A stretch of 9,871 bases of DNA from Chloroflexota bacterium (lineage in GTDB: Bacteria > Chloroflexota > Anaerolineae > Anaerolineales > UBA4823), in NCBI GenBank assembly GCA_021849525.1, contig JAJZSS010000027.1, positions 1 through 9,871 of the forward strand, in the 5' to 3' direction. The number at the start of each line of letters is the position of its first letter. Positions within the stretch are counted from its first letter, which is position 1. Position numbers and translations under genes: made by a program. The notes under the pieces are model-generated. The model was given only the letters and a program-made list of their open reading frames with translations. It ran no database searches and was not told where the DNA came from. Positions 1-6,277 of the stretch are shown in pieces.

Positions 1-646
1 CAGTTTGAGACATCGCCTGCGCTTTTCCCAGGGGAAGGAATACCGTAGCGCTATCAAAACCAAAAGTCTCAGTGGAATAGATCCCACGGATGGTAAAACT
101 TTGCTCGTCCACATCTCCATTGGATGTATTTACGGAAAGCTGAACCTGATCACCAGTTTGGAGATCTAATTTCTCGGCCAGCGGCCGGCCAATCACAATC
201 CCCTGGCGATCATCTGGCGAAAGGAAGTCGCCGCTGATTACACCCTCACTGTATGGTGCGTTGGCTGGAGACAGGGGATCGATACCAAACACTCTGACAC
301 CCGAAGACTTATTCATCGAGGATACAATCCCGCTGGCATACAGTCGCGGCGTCGCAGCTTTCACCTGATTCAAGCTTGCGATTTGCTCAACTAACTGCTC
401 GGGATTCTCGACCAGATCTCCCCATTTCAGGCTGGATTTTGTCTCATCATATGTCTGAGCGCGGATTTGAAGATGACCACTCTGTAATCGAATAGTGGTG
501 TCCAGGGTGCTGTTCATCTCACCATTAACAAAAGAAGCCATCAACAATAAGAGCGCCAGACCGACACCCAAAGCGAGCGAGGATAATAAAGAACGCCTGC
601 GATTGCGCCCAAGATCACGGAATGCCATCTTAAATATTTGTTTCAT
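1..646 (-). CDS. ABC transporter permease, MacB/FtsX type (partial, C-terminus beyond left edge)
   Basis: The first 215 residues are visible, starting MKQIFKMAFRDLGRNRRR; the rest lies beyond the left edge. After a basic N-terminus there is one long hydrophobic segment (about residues 19-40). A soluble extracytoplasmic domain follows, typical of the MacB-like periplasmic core, with segments such as GVRVFGIDP and QGIVIGRPLAEKL. The three C-terminal membrane helices of the family would lie outside the window. It is recognisably paralogous to the preceding permease gene: both share the N-terminal basic/TM layout, the G-I-x-P motif and the IGRPLAE/IGKGLAE motif. The start is supported by GAGGT at 653-657, 6 nt from the ATG, overlapping the stop codon of the upstream gene; only 9 nt separate the two genes, which suggests translational coupling. 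The two permeases probably form a heterodimer. The partner ATPase is not in view and may lie to the left. The substrate is unknown: a LolCE-like lipoprotein, peptide or drug role are all possible. Confidence 0.9.
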   Translation of the reverse strand, partial: MKQIFKMAFRDLGRNRRRSLLSSLALGVGLALLLLMASFVNGEMNSTLDTTIRLQSGHLQIRAQTYDETKSSLKWGDLVENPEQLVEQIASLNQVKAATPRLYASGIVSSMNKSSGVRVFGIDPLSPANAPYSEGVISGDFLSPDDRQGIVIGRPLAEKLDLQTGDQVQLSVNTSNGDVDEQSFTIRGIYSTETFGFDSATVFLPLGKAQAMSQT

Positions 647-655
647 TGCCAGACC

Positions 656-1885
656 TCATACAAAGTGTAAGGCTTCGGCAGGCTCACGATGTGCCGCCTC
701 ACGCGCTGGATAAAATGCTGCCAGCGCAGCAATCACAGCAACAGTAAGAGAACGCGAGATAAGATTTTCGGCGCCCCAGGTGGGGTATACCCGGCCACCT
801 AATAATGCCATGTAGCTGGTGATGTTGCCGAATTGGGCAAAATCAATCCCGACTTGCATAAATAAGCCGTTGAACACCAAGCCCATGCAAATTCCCGCAA
901 ACACACCCACCAGGCCGATCATGGTGCCCTCGAGGACAAAGAGCAACGAGATTTGACGAGGTTTCAGCCCCAGAGCGCCTAGCAGACCGATTTCCTTCGT
1001 CCTTTCGTAGACAGCCATCAGAAGCATATTCAGGATGCCAATCCCGGCAATCATCAAGATGATCACGCTGAACACATTCATCACCGCGCCCTTAGTCCCC
1101 AGGGCTTGTTTAAGCTCAGGGAAATTATTTTCCCAGGATTCAACCTCATAGCCGGGCAGCGTGGGTTGGATCGCTTTTATCACAACAGCCTCCTGACCCA
1201 GCTGCTTGAGAGCAACCGCAACCTCGGTGGAATGGCCGTTCAGATCATACAGAGCCTGGGCTTCTGCCAGGGAGATGTAAACAGTCTGTTTTTCAATGTC
1301 CGGCATGCCAAGGTCAAAAATTCCTACCACTGTCATCGTCCGGCGGCGCATCTGCTCGTGGGTTGCCTTACCCGTCAAAGTGATCCGGTCGCCCACCAGG
1401 ACACCCATTGCCTCCGCCAGTCCCTTGCCAATGAATACCAAATCGCCGTCATCAGATTTCAGGTAGCGCCCGGCGCTTACGTTCTGAGCGGCAAGATTGA
1501 CATCCACCTCATTTTCTGGCTCAATTCCTGTAATCCCTACGGCAAAAGCACCTTCCCGGCTGATTGCCAGGCCTCCGGTATTGATCCGGCGAGTAGCCGC
1601 CATCACTTGAGGTTGAGCCAGGGCAGCCTGCACGACAGCCTGGTCATCCGCCAGGGGGAGAAGCGGCATCTGGCCAGCTTCGGCCCGGTAACCGGGGGCG
1701 TGGATTTGAATATTTCCACCCAAAACTTTAATGGCGTTGCCATAAATGGCCTGATCAAAACCTGCGATCAGACCGTCGTACATCATCATCAAAGCCAGCC
1801 CCAGACCCATCGCCAGGACAACAATGAGGGTCCGCCGGCGATGACGCCAGATATTTCGCCACGCCAGACGAAGATATAAGCTCAT
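656..1885 (-). CDS. ABC transporter permease, MacB/FtsX type
   Basis: Complete integral membrane permease of about 409 residues. It has a basic N-terminus (LRLAWRNIWRHRRR) and one TM helix at about 22-42. A MacB-like extracytoplasmic domain spans about 45-265 and contains ITGIEPE and LVFIGKGLAEAMGV. The FtsX domain has TM helices at about 270-295, 315-347 and 380-395, with the cytoplasmic-loop motif YERTKEIGLLGALG between the first two. The last residues, PAREAAHREPAEALHFV, match the usual P-A-x-x-A-x-x-x-P-x-E-A-L ending. An in-frame ATG lies three codons upstream at 1894, but the only Shine-Dalgarno-like sequence (GAAAGGA, 1895-1901) touches that codon directly, whereas it is 9 nt from the ATG at 1885, so I prefer 1885. 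The gene lies 73 nt downstream of the TetR gene with no clear promoter between, so it is probably expressed from the tetR promoter. Family assignment is firm; the transported substrate cannot be inferred. Confidence 0.93.
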   Translation of the reverse strand: MSLYLRLAWRNIWRHRRRTLIVVLAMGLGLALMMMYDGLIAGFDQAIYGNAIKVLGGNIQIHAPGYRAEAGQMPLLPLADDQAVVQAALAQPQVMAATRRINTGGLAISREGAFAVGITGIEPENEVDVNLAAQNVSAGRYLKSDDGDLVFIGKGLAEAMGVLVGDRITLTGKATHEQMRRRTMTVVGIFDLGMPDIEKQTVYISLAEAQALYDLNGHSTEVAVALKQLGQEAVVIKAIQPTLPGYEVESWENNFPELKQALGTKGAVMNVFSVIILMIAGIGILNMLLMAVYERTKEIGLLGALGLKPRQISLLFVLEGTMIGLVGVFAGICMGLVFNGLFMQVGIDFAQFGNITSYMALLGGRVYPTWGAENLISRSLTVAVIAALAAFYPAREAAHREPAEALHFV

Positions 1886-1958
1886 ATCAGACATTCCTTT
1901 CTATACCAATTTCCTAAATATATTATGTAGGGCTGGCAATCCAGATAACCGCACTGGT

Positions 1959-2684
1959 TTATGCCGGGATCGATCTCTCCACGCCAGTGGGAGGCGGACG
2001 ATACGAAAACCAGTTTGCTAAAGATTGTTGATCCATCAACCGGATCGAATCCTGTGGTGCTCCCAGAACCCGGATTAACGCATCATTATACGCAGCAACA
2101 AGAGTCGCCGCTTTCTGTTGTGCATCGGGATCATTCTCCCGGTTGAAAAGTAACTCGACAAAGGCATCGCTCAAACCCTGAAGCAGGTATAAATTCACCT
2201 GGGAGATATAATCCGGAAAAGCTGTGTTGAATACGCCTTCTTGCACACCCTGGCGAATAATCTCAGAGAGCAGGGGTGTGATCCGGTCCAATGTCCGGGC
2301 GGTAAGTTTCTGGCGCACGATCAAATTTTCATCTGCATACCAGATCCGCATCAATTCAAATAATAAGTCTTTTTTCTCGGTTTTCCACATGACAGCAGTT
2401 GAGAAGTAGCTCTGGAGTTTCTCCAAAGCACTAGCCGATGGATGATGCACAATCGCGCCAAGTAACGGTTCCATCTCTTCTACCATTTGCTCAATCAATG
2501 CTTCCAATACCGCTTCTTTCGAAGCAAAGTAATGATAAAAAGCTCCTTTTGAAATTTGAAGATCATTCAAAATATCCTGAATGGTCATTTGCCCATATCC
2601 TTTGGTGTACACCAATTTCAAAGTTGCAGCGATGATTTGATTCCGCCGGGTGGCGTATTCATCTTCTTTGATAATTCTGGGCAA
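1959..2684 (-). CDS. TetR/AcrR family transcriptional repressor
   Basis: 241-residue one-component regulator. The N-terminal helix-turn-helix is classic: RNQIIAATLKLVYTKGYGQM, then TIQDILNDLQISKGAFYHYF (residues 34-53) and ASKEAVLEALIE. The C-terminal helical region (about 65-220) is the ligand-binding and dimer part, which is variable in this family and does not identify an inducer. The start is a TTG codon (2682-2684): no in-frame ATG fits, the protein begins naturally at MPRIIKEDEYATRR, and AAAGGAGG lies 7 nt upstream. A perfect 19-bp palindrome sits between its promoter and ribosome binding site, so autorepression is likely. The downstream ABC permease genes would be controlled with it. 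By analogy with many TetR-ABC units this could respond to a toxic compound exported by the transporter, but that is inference. Confidence 0.95.
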   Translation of the reverse strand: MPRIIKEDEYATRRNQIIAATLKLVYTKGYGQMTIQDILNDLQISKGAFYHYFASKEAVLEALIEQMVEEMEPLLGAIVHHPSASALEKLQSYFSTAVMWKTEKKDLLFELMRIWYADENLIVRQKLTARTLDRITPLLSEIIRQGVQEGVFNTAFPDYISQVNLYLLQGLSDAFVELLFNRENDPDAQQKAATLVAAYNDALIRVLGAPQDSIRLMDQQSLANWFSYRPPPTGVERSIPA

Positions 2685-2690
2685 AATACT

Positions 2691-2698
2691 CCTCCTTT
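2691..2698 (-). promoter_or_regulatory. Shine-Dalgarno site of tetR (decides a TTG start)
   Basis: Read on the minus strand this is AAAGGAGG, an almost complete anti-16S match, 7 nt before the TTG at 2684. It makes the non-ATG start convincing. Confidence 0.85.
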
Positions 2699-2700
2699 AT

Positions 2701-2719
2701 TAAACCGACGGTCGGTTTA
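2701..2719. promoter_or_regulatory. 19-bp palindromic TetR operator
   Basis: TAAACCGAC-G-GTCGGTTTA is a perfect inverted repeat with 9-bp arms around one central base. The core ACCGACGGTCGGT resembles many known TetR-family operators (A/TACCGxxxGGT types). It lies just downstream of the predicted transcription start and directly before the tetR ribosome binding site. A bound dimer would therefore block the tetR-permease transcript. Assignment to this TetR protein rests on position and symmetry. Confidence 0.85.
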
Positions 2720-2727
2720 TTTTTCAG

Positions 2728-2756
2728 ATTATACAGAACATTATTTCCTATGTCAA
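2728..2756 (-). promoter_or_regulatory. Consensus sigma70-type promoter of the tetR-permease unit
   Basis: On the minus strand, TTGACA (2756-2751) and TATAAT (2733-2728) are both perfect consensus hexamers, separated by the optimal 17 nt. Transcription would start near 2721, immediately before the palindromic operator. Such a strong promoter fits a unit that is normally held off by its repressor. Confidence 0.87.
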
Positions 2757-2808
2757 GATGATTCGCATGATAGACACTTTTATTAAATAATCTTCTGGAC
2801 AGCGGAAT

Positions 2809-2842
2809 AAAAAAATCACGCGGTTTGCACCGGTGATTTTTT
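2809..2842 (-). terminator. Intrinsic terminator of tRNA-Ser
   Basis: Ten-base arms AAAAAATCAC (2810-2819) and GTGATTTTTT (2833-2842) pair perfectly. The stem continues with CGG/CCG (2821-2823 with 2830-2832) after a single bulged base, closing on a 6-nt loop. On the minus strand the stem ends in a run of seven T, just 4 nt after the tRNA 3' end. It also insulates the tetR promoter from tRNA transcription. The arms could in principle act in both directions, but no plus-strand gene enters it. Confidence 0.85.
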
Positions 2843-2846
2843 CAGG

Positions 2847-2933
2847 CGGAGAGGGAGGGATTCGAACCCTCGTTCCCTTGCGGGAAACACGCTCTCCAGG
2901 CGTGCGCGCTAGGCCAGACTACGCGACCTCTCC
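2847..2933 (-). tRNA. tRNA-Ser (anticodon GGA)
   Basis: An 87-nt type II tRNA. The acceptor stem pairs GGAGAGG with CCTCTCC, with G as discriminator base. The anticodon stem CACGC/GCGTG closes the loop CTGGAGA, giving anticodon GGA (reads UCC and UCU). The long variable arm TTCCCGCAAGGGAA is typical of serine tRNA, and the T arm contains GGTTCGAATCC. CCA is not encoded; the next bases are CCTG, so CCA must be added enzymatically. Confidence 0.97.
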
Positions 2934-2940
2934 GTGTTCG

Positions 2941-2966
2941 CGCCCGGCGGTTTTCCCCCGCGGGCG
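2941..2966. other. GC-rich hairpin in the tRNA-Ser leader
   Basis: CGCCCGGCGG and CCGCGGGCG pair over nine bases with one bulged G around the loop TTTTCCC. It lies between the tRNA -10 element and the tRNA 5' end, close to the predicted transcript start. There is no T run on either side, so it is not a canonical intrinsic terminator. It may structure the precursor leader or weakly stop transcripts from the upstream acetyltransferase gene. Confidence 0.5.
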
Positions 2967-2972
2967 TGCAGG

Positions 2973-2981
2973 ATTATACCA
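2973..2981 (-). promoter_or_regulatory. Extended -10 promoter element of tRNA-Ser
   Basis: On the minus strand this reads TGGTATAAT: a perfect TATAAT preceded by the TGn extension. No good -35 hexamer is visible 16-18 nt upstream, where the 3' end of the acetyltransferase gene lies; extended -10 promoters can work without one. The start would fall near 2966. The same nine bases occur in the perR promoter at 9154-9162. Confidence 0.7.
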
Positions 2982-2989
2982 TAGCCACC

Positions 2990-3883
2990 CTATAACCGAG
3001 CATGTTCTTTCGCGTACAAATAGACCGAATTATCCCAGGCACGGTGATAGCCCGCCCGGTCCAGGATCGGAGCAAGTTCTTCCTTGAGCGAAGCCACCCA
3101 AACCGCCTCCCCATATTTTTGCGCAGCCGCCAGGCGGCGGAAATCCAGCATCATCTCACCGGCGATTTCCAGGGGCCCAGCTATTAAGGTAACTGCCAGA
3201 GCTTTAGCATCCGCATCATCCAGCTCATCAATATACGCCAGGAGCAAACCCTGTCCATTCTTCCACCACCAGGCATGGCCTTGCTCGATGGCCTCCAGGA
3301 ACCATTTCAGCTCGGGTGTGGTCCACTCCCAACCCCAATTCAACAGCCCGGACTGCCAGGCCAACAAAGCGCTGCCCCGGGCAAAGGTGAGCGCGGATTC
3401 AGCCTGGTCGAGCGTAATCAGCGTGAAACTCACAGTCGGCTCTCCGATTGCAGGCGCAGCGAATGCTGTAAATTCGTCAATGCGGACAAAGCCTGTACAT
3501 TCTGCCAGATGATGGACAGGATAACGGTCGGTTGTGGTGGTAAACCTGACGGTGCCGCTGCCAATCCGATCCCAGCAATCCAGTATGTACTCGTACAGGT
3601 GGCTGGCAATCCCCTTGCCGCGAAAATCCGGATGGACCCGCAGCCCTTGGTTCCACCAATCCAGCTCACCAAAACGGGCCAGCCGCGCCAGCCCTACCAC
3701 TCGCCCGCCCCACTCGGCGACAGCCAGGCAGCCTGATTCGTCTCGTAACCATTGATGCCAAACATGGGGCACATAATCATGCCCGTCCCAGATCGTGTGG
3801 GTAATTTCCAGCATCGCCGCTGTATCCTGCGCCAGCGCTGGACGACACACGAGGATCGGATTATTTACAAAATGGTTGGTCAT
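2990..3883 (-). CDS. GNAT family N-acetyltransferase, two-domain
   Basis: About 297 residues. The N-terminal half is a normal GNAT fold: VVGLARLARFGELDWWNQGLR followed by VHPDFRGKGIASHLYEYIL (residues 83-101). The latter contains the acetyl-CoA pyrophosphate-binding loop R-G-K-G-I-A and is followed by HHLAECTGFVRIDEF. The C-terminal half (about 150-297) also has a GNAT-like order and ends in APILDRAGYHRAWDNSVYLY, but lacks a clear R-x-x-G-x-G/A loop, so it is probably a degenerate second GNAT domain. The frame is open to 4087, but the extension overlaps the glucosidase gene and reads like noise; MTNHFVNNP at 3883 is the first sensible start. No strong ribosome binding site is seen, so translation may depend on coupling with the upstream glucosidase gene 22 nt away. 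The acceptor substrate is unknown. Confidence 0.88.
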   Translation of the reverse strand: MTNHFVNNPILVCRPALAQDTAAMLEITHTIWDGHDYVPHVWHQWLRDESGCLAVAEWGGRVVGLARLARFGELDWWNQGLRVHPDFRGKGIASHLYEYILDCWDRIGSGTVRFTTTTDRYPVHHLAECTGFVRIDEFTAFAAPAIGEPTVSFTLITLDQAESALTFARGSALLAWQSGLLNWGWEWTTPELKWFLEAIEQGHAWWWKNGQGLLLAYIDELDDADAKALAVTLIAGPLEIAGEMMLDFRRLAAAQKYGEAVWVASLKEELAPILDRAGYHRAWDNSVYLYAKEHARL

Positions 3884-3905
3884 GGCTACTCTGAGAAATT
3901 TGAAA

Positions 3906-5234
3906 TTAATCCGGAAAGATTTTTGGGAGGATCTCCGGCGCATAACGCGCAACGAGGTCCGAGGAGATGGTGTTTTCACGGCAGATCTCGCTGTATAAAT
4001 CAACACTGGGTCGTTTGCGCCGGGCCTGGGTCTCGACATCCAACTCCCACAATCCAAAACGCTGAGACCAGCCGCGTTCCCACTCAAAATTATCCACCAG
4101 GGTCCAATGAAAATACCCCTTGACCGGGAAATTAAAATTCACGGCCCGCCAGACCTGGTGTAAGTGTTGAATCAAGTAGCGCGGACGCAGGTGGTCATCG
4201 GCGTCCTCAACGCCATTTTCGGTGATGATCAAGGGAACATTAAATTTCAAACCCCATTTTAACGCCTCGAACATGCCCTCAGGAACATTGGCGATGAACC
4301 CCGTCGGGCTCAGTTCGGCATCCGGTAGATAGAAACGGCGGGCAAACAATTCACCCGGTTTCAACAGGTTAAAGGCAACCTGATCGCGAGAGTAATAATT
4401 GATCCCTAAAAAGTCCTGCGTGCCTTTCGCCTGGGGGATGGATTTGGACAAGGCAATGAATCGCAACCGCCCGATTTGAAGAGCGTCCGGAAACATATGA
4501 TTGAACGATGACCCAAGTAGATTGGCTGCCCAGCGATCCAGGGGTGACCAGCTGCGAGCCGGAGTAAAGCTGCGATAATTCAGGGCGATGCCCACCCTGG
4601 CAGACACCTGCAAGCGGTGGATGGTGTGATAGGCCATAGCATGTGCCTTGGTGAAATTCTCAGCAACTCTAAATGCTGGTCCAAAGTCATTTTTCCCGGG
4701 CGGAAAATCATCCATAAAATAAGCAGAGGTCAGCATCACATTGGGTTCATTAATCGTCACCCACAAATTGACATACTCACCCAGAGCTTCGACAATCTTT
4801 TCTACAAAGCGGTTGAAAAGCTCGGCAACCTCAGGAGCTTCCCAACTGCCGCGTTCGGTCAGCCAGAGTGGCTCGCTAAAATGATGTAAGGTGACCATCG
4901 GGGTCATGCCGCGTTCTGCCAGGCCCTGCAGCATCTCGCGGTAATAATCCAGGGCTGATTCATCCCAGCGGTCTGGCGCAGGCTGTACCCTGCTCCACTC
5001 GATCGATAGACGGTGAGCATTTTGATTCGCTTCTGCTGCCCGGTCAAAATCCTCCCGCCAGCGCCCTCCCCACCAATCACAGGCCTTACCTGACTTCTCT
5101 CCATTGATGATCCGTCCAGGCTGCTGCTCCCATGCCCACCAATTGTTATTCGTATTTTGTCCTTCAACCTGGTGAGCGGCAGTAGCGCAACCCCAAAGGA
5201 ATCCACGTGGAAAAAGTAAATTTGCCTGAGCCAT
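3906..5234 (-). CDS. Glycoside hydrolase family 1 beta-glucosidase
   Basis: 442 residues, the normal GH1 length, with no signal peptide, so a cytoplasmic enzyme. It should remove terminal beta-linked glucose or galactose from disaccharides or glycosides by the retaining mechanism. The N-terminal GH1 signature is FLWGCATAAHQVEG (12-25). The acid/base is E163 in TINEPNV and the nucleophile E339 in IITENGV. HWTLVDNFEW (376-385) supplies the usual aglycone/glucose-binding tryptophans. HRLSIEWSRVQP and TLHHFSEPLWL are also typical. The start at 5234 is chosen because AGGAG (5241-5245) lies 6 nt upstream and the protein begins MAQANLLFPRGFLWG; the frame is open upstream to 5375 but that part has no family resemblance. 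It probably forms an operon with the acetyltransferase gene downstream. Exact sugar specificity cannot be read from the sequence; beta-galactosidase or beta-fucosidase activity is possible. Confidence 0.95.
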   Translation of the reverse strand: MAQANLLFPRGFLWGCATAAHQVEGQNTNNNWWAWEQQPGRIINGEKSGKACDWWGGRWREDFDRAAEANQNAHRLSIEWSRVQPAPDRWDESALDYYREMLQGLAERGMTPMVTLHHFSEPLWLTERGSWEAPEVAELFNRFVEKIVEALGEYVNLWVTINEPNVMLTSAYFMDDFPPGKNDFGPAFRVAENFTKAHAMAYHTIHRLQVSARVGIALNYRSFTPARSWSPLDRWAANLLGSSFNHMFPDALQIGRLRFIALSKSIPQAKGTQDFLGINYYSRDQVAFNLLKPGELFARRFYLPDAELSPTGFIANVPEGMFEALKWGLKFNVPLIITENGVEDADDHLRPRYLIQHLHQVWRAVNFNFPVKGYFHWTLVDNFEWERGWSQRFGLWELDVETQARRKRPSVDLYSEICRENTISSDLVARYAPEILPKIFPD

Positions 5235-5269
5235 TCTTTGCTCCTGATGCACAGAGAAACGTTGATAAT

Positions 5270-5298
5270 ATTTTAGTCTGCCAAACCTGATTTGGCAA
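5270..5298 (-). promoter_or_regulatory. Predicted promoter of the beta-glucosidase gene
   Basis: On the minus strand TTGCCA (5298-5293) and TAAAAT (5275-5270) each match the sigma70 consensus at five of six positions with a 17-nt spacer. The start would be near 5263, giving a leader of roughly 28 nt that includes the AGGAG site. Confidence 0.65.
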
Positions 5299-5304
5299 AC
5301 CTGA
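5279..5304. promoter_or_regulatory. Overlapping inverted and direct repeats, possible operator
   Basis: TGCCAAA (5279-5285) and TTTGGCA (5291-5297) are a perfect 7-bp inverted repeat with a 5-nt spacer. In addition CAAACCTGA occurs twice (5282-5290 and 5296-5304), 14 nt apart. Both overlap the -35 and spacer of the predicted glucosidase promoter, a normal place for a repressor site. The sequence does not look like a LacI-type operator (no central CG), so the regulator is not identified. Confidence 0.5.
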
Positions 5305-5446
5305 ACACTCATCCAGAATATATCTTTAGGGAAACCGGGTAAAATGCAAGAGAAGCGGCTCGAAAAATGATCCATTTCCGCTATCCAGCCGTTTTATTAT
5401 AAATAAGCAATCAAGATCGTCTTGGTAAATTAGGATATGACCCGCA

Positions 5447-6133
5447 ATGCAGCAAGGCTTGAGATCAGCGCTACTTTATGTAATCGAAACCGAACCAGCC
5501 TCCGGTGAGGCGCTCAGCCTGCCATTGAGACGGGCTGGTTTTAATGTTCTCAGCCTGCCCAATGATGCGGCTGCCAGGGAAGCATTCTCCAGACAGTTAC
5601 CTGATTTATTGATCATCGATACAAATTCACTGATTTCAAATGGGTTTGCTTTCAAAGAATGGTTACTTGCACAATCAGAAATCCCGCTGCTGTTGATCCT
5701 CAAGCCAGGTCAGGTTCCCAGTGCTTCGGAACTCAATTTGAAAGTCGAACAATTCCTGATTGAGCCAATCCAGGCTAAGGAATTGCTCGACCGGGTGAAT
5801 TTATTGCTGACTCGCGCCGGCGGGGCACCTGCGTCTGTTCTTGAATTTTCCGGCCTGAAAATCGATTCCTTCACTCGATCTGTAAGTTTGCACAGTAAGG
5901 ATGTCAAACTGACGATCAAGGAGTTCGAATTACTCTGGTATTTTGCCAGTCATCCCGGCCAGACGTTCACCCGCGATCAGCTCCTGAATGCAGTCTGGGG
6001 ACATGTAGAATTTATTGACCCTGAAACGGTTACAGTTCATATTCACAGGTTGCGCGCCAAAATCGAGGACGATCCATCCAATCCTCACTATATTCAAACC
6101 GTATATGGGAAAGGGTACAAACTCGGGGCGTGA
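5447..6133 (+). CDS. OmpR-type winged-helix regulator with degenerate receiver domain
   Basis: 228 residues in two parts. The C-terminal domain (about 131-228) is a clear OmpR/PhoB winged helix: LTIKEFELLWYFASHPGQTF, TRDQLLNAVWG, DPETVTVHIHRLRAKIEDDP and IQTVYGKGYKL. The N-terminal 120 residues have the receiver layout but an eroded phosphorylation pocket. YVIETEP replaces the usual VDDEP acidic pair, the Thr/Ser after strand 4 is absent (LLLILKPGQ), and the invariant Lys of the KP motif is Glu (E106 in FLIEPI). D58 in LLIID is still at the phospho-acceptor position. No histidine kinase gene is adjacent. It may therefore work as a phosphorylation-independent or atypical regulator. It is divergent from the glucosidase gene (212 nt between starts) and 144 nt before msrP, so either could be a target. 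AGGA at 5432-5435 is somewhat far (11 nt) from the ATG; no strong promoter was found. Confidence 0.92.
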   Translation: MQQGLRSALLYVIETEPASGEALSLPLRRAGFNVLSLPNDAAAREAFSRQLPDLLIIDTNSLISNGFAFKEWLLAQSEIPLLLILKPGQVPSASELNLKVEQFLIEPIQAKELLDRVNLLLTRAGGAPASVLEFSGLKIDSFTRSVSLHSKDVKLTIKEFELLWYFASHPGQTFTRDQLLNAVWGHVEFIDPETVTVHIHRLRAKIEDDPSNPHYIQTVYGKGYKLGA

Positions 6134-6267
6134 AGTTTCGGACGGATTACGGGTATATTTATCGTTCTCTCAGGGTACTGTAATCAATTCAAGCGGAAAT
6201 ATCAATTAAAATCAAGCTTAATATACGATATCTGGTCTATTTTATTAGTAATGTACGAGAGCAATTT

Positions 6268-6273
6268 GGAGGT
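6268..6273 (+). promoter_or_regulatory. Shine-Dalgarno site that fixes the msrP start
   Basis: GGAGGT lies 4 nt before the ATG at 6278. An in-frame ATG at 6251 lies upstream of this site and is unlikely to be used; starting at 6278 also places the twin-arginine motif about 25 residues in, as expected. Confidence 0.8.
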
Positions 6274-6277
6274 TGAA

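Noticed and set aside
1106..1879. A 257-codon open frame on the plus strand
   Set aside because: It lies wholly antisense to the well-supported permease gene and its translation shows no family motifs; it is a shadow of the permease codon pattern.
2833..3087. An 84-codon plus-strand frame reading GGEGGIRTLVPLRETRSPG
   Set aside because: This is the familiar artefact of translating a serine tRNA gene on the opposite strand.
3884..4087. N-terminal extension of the acetyltransferase frame
   Set aside because: It overlaps the glucosidase gene in another frame, is rich in Arg/Ser/Pro without structure, and is not needed for a complete GNAT domain.
5235..5375. N-terminal extension of the glucosidase frame to an ATG at 5375
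   Set aside because: The GH1 domain begins right after the ATG at 5234, which has AGGAG at ideal distance; the extension covers the predicted promoter.
6134..6277. AT-rich stretch with ATATC/GATAT and TTAA repeats before msrP as a possible operator or promoter
   Set aside because: Arms are only 4-5 bp and no -35/-10 pair with proper spacing stands out; in such AT-rich DNA this is expected by chance.
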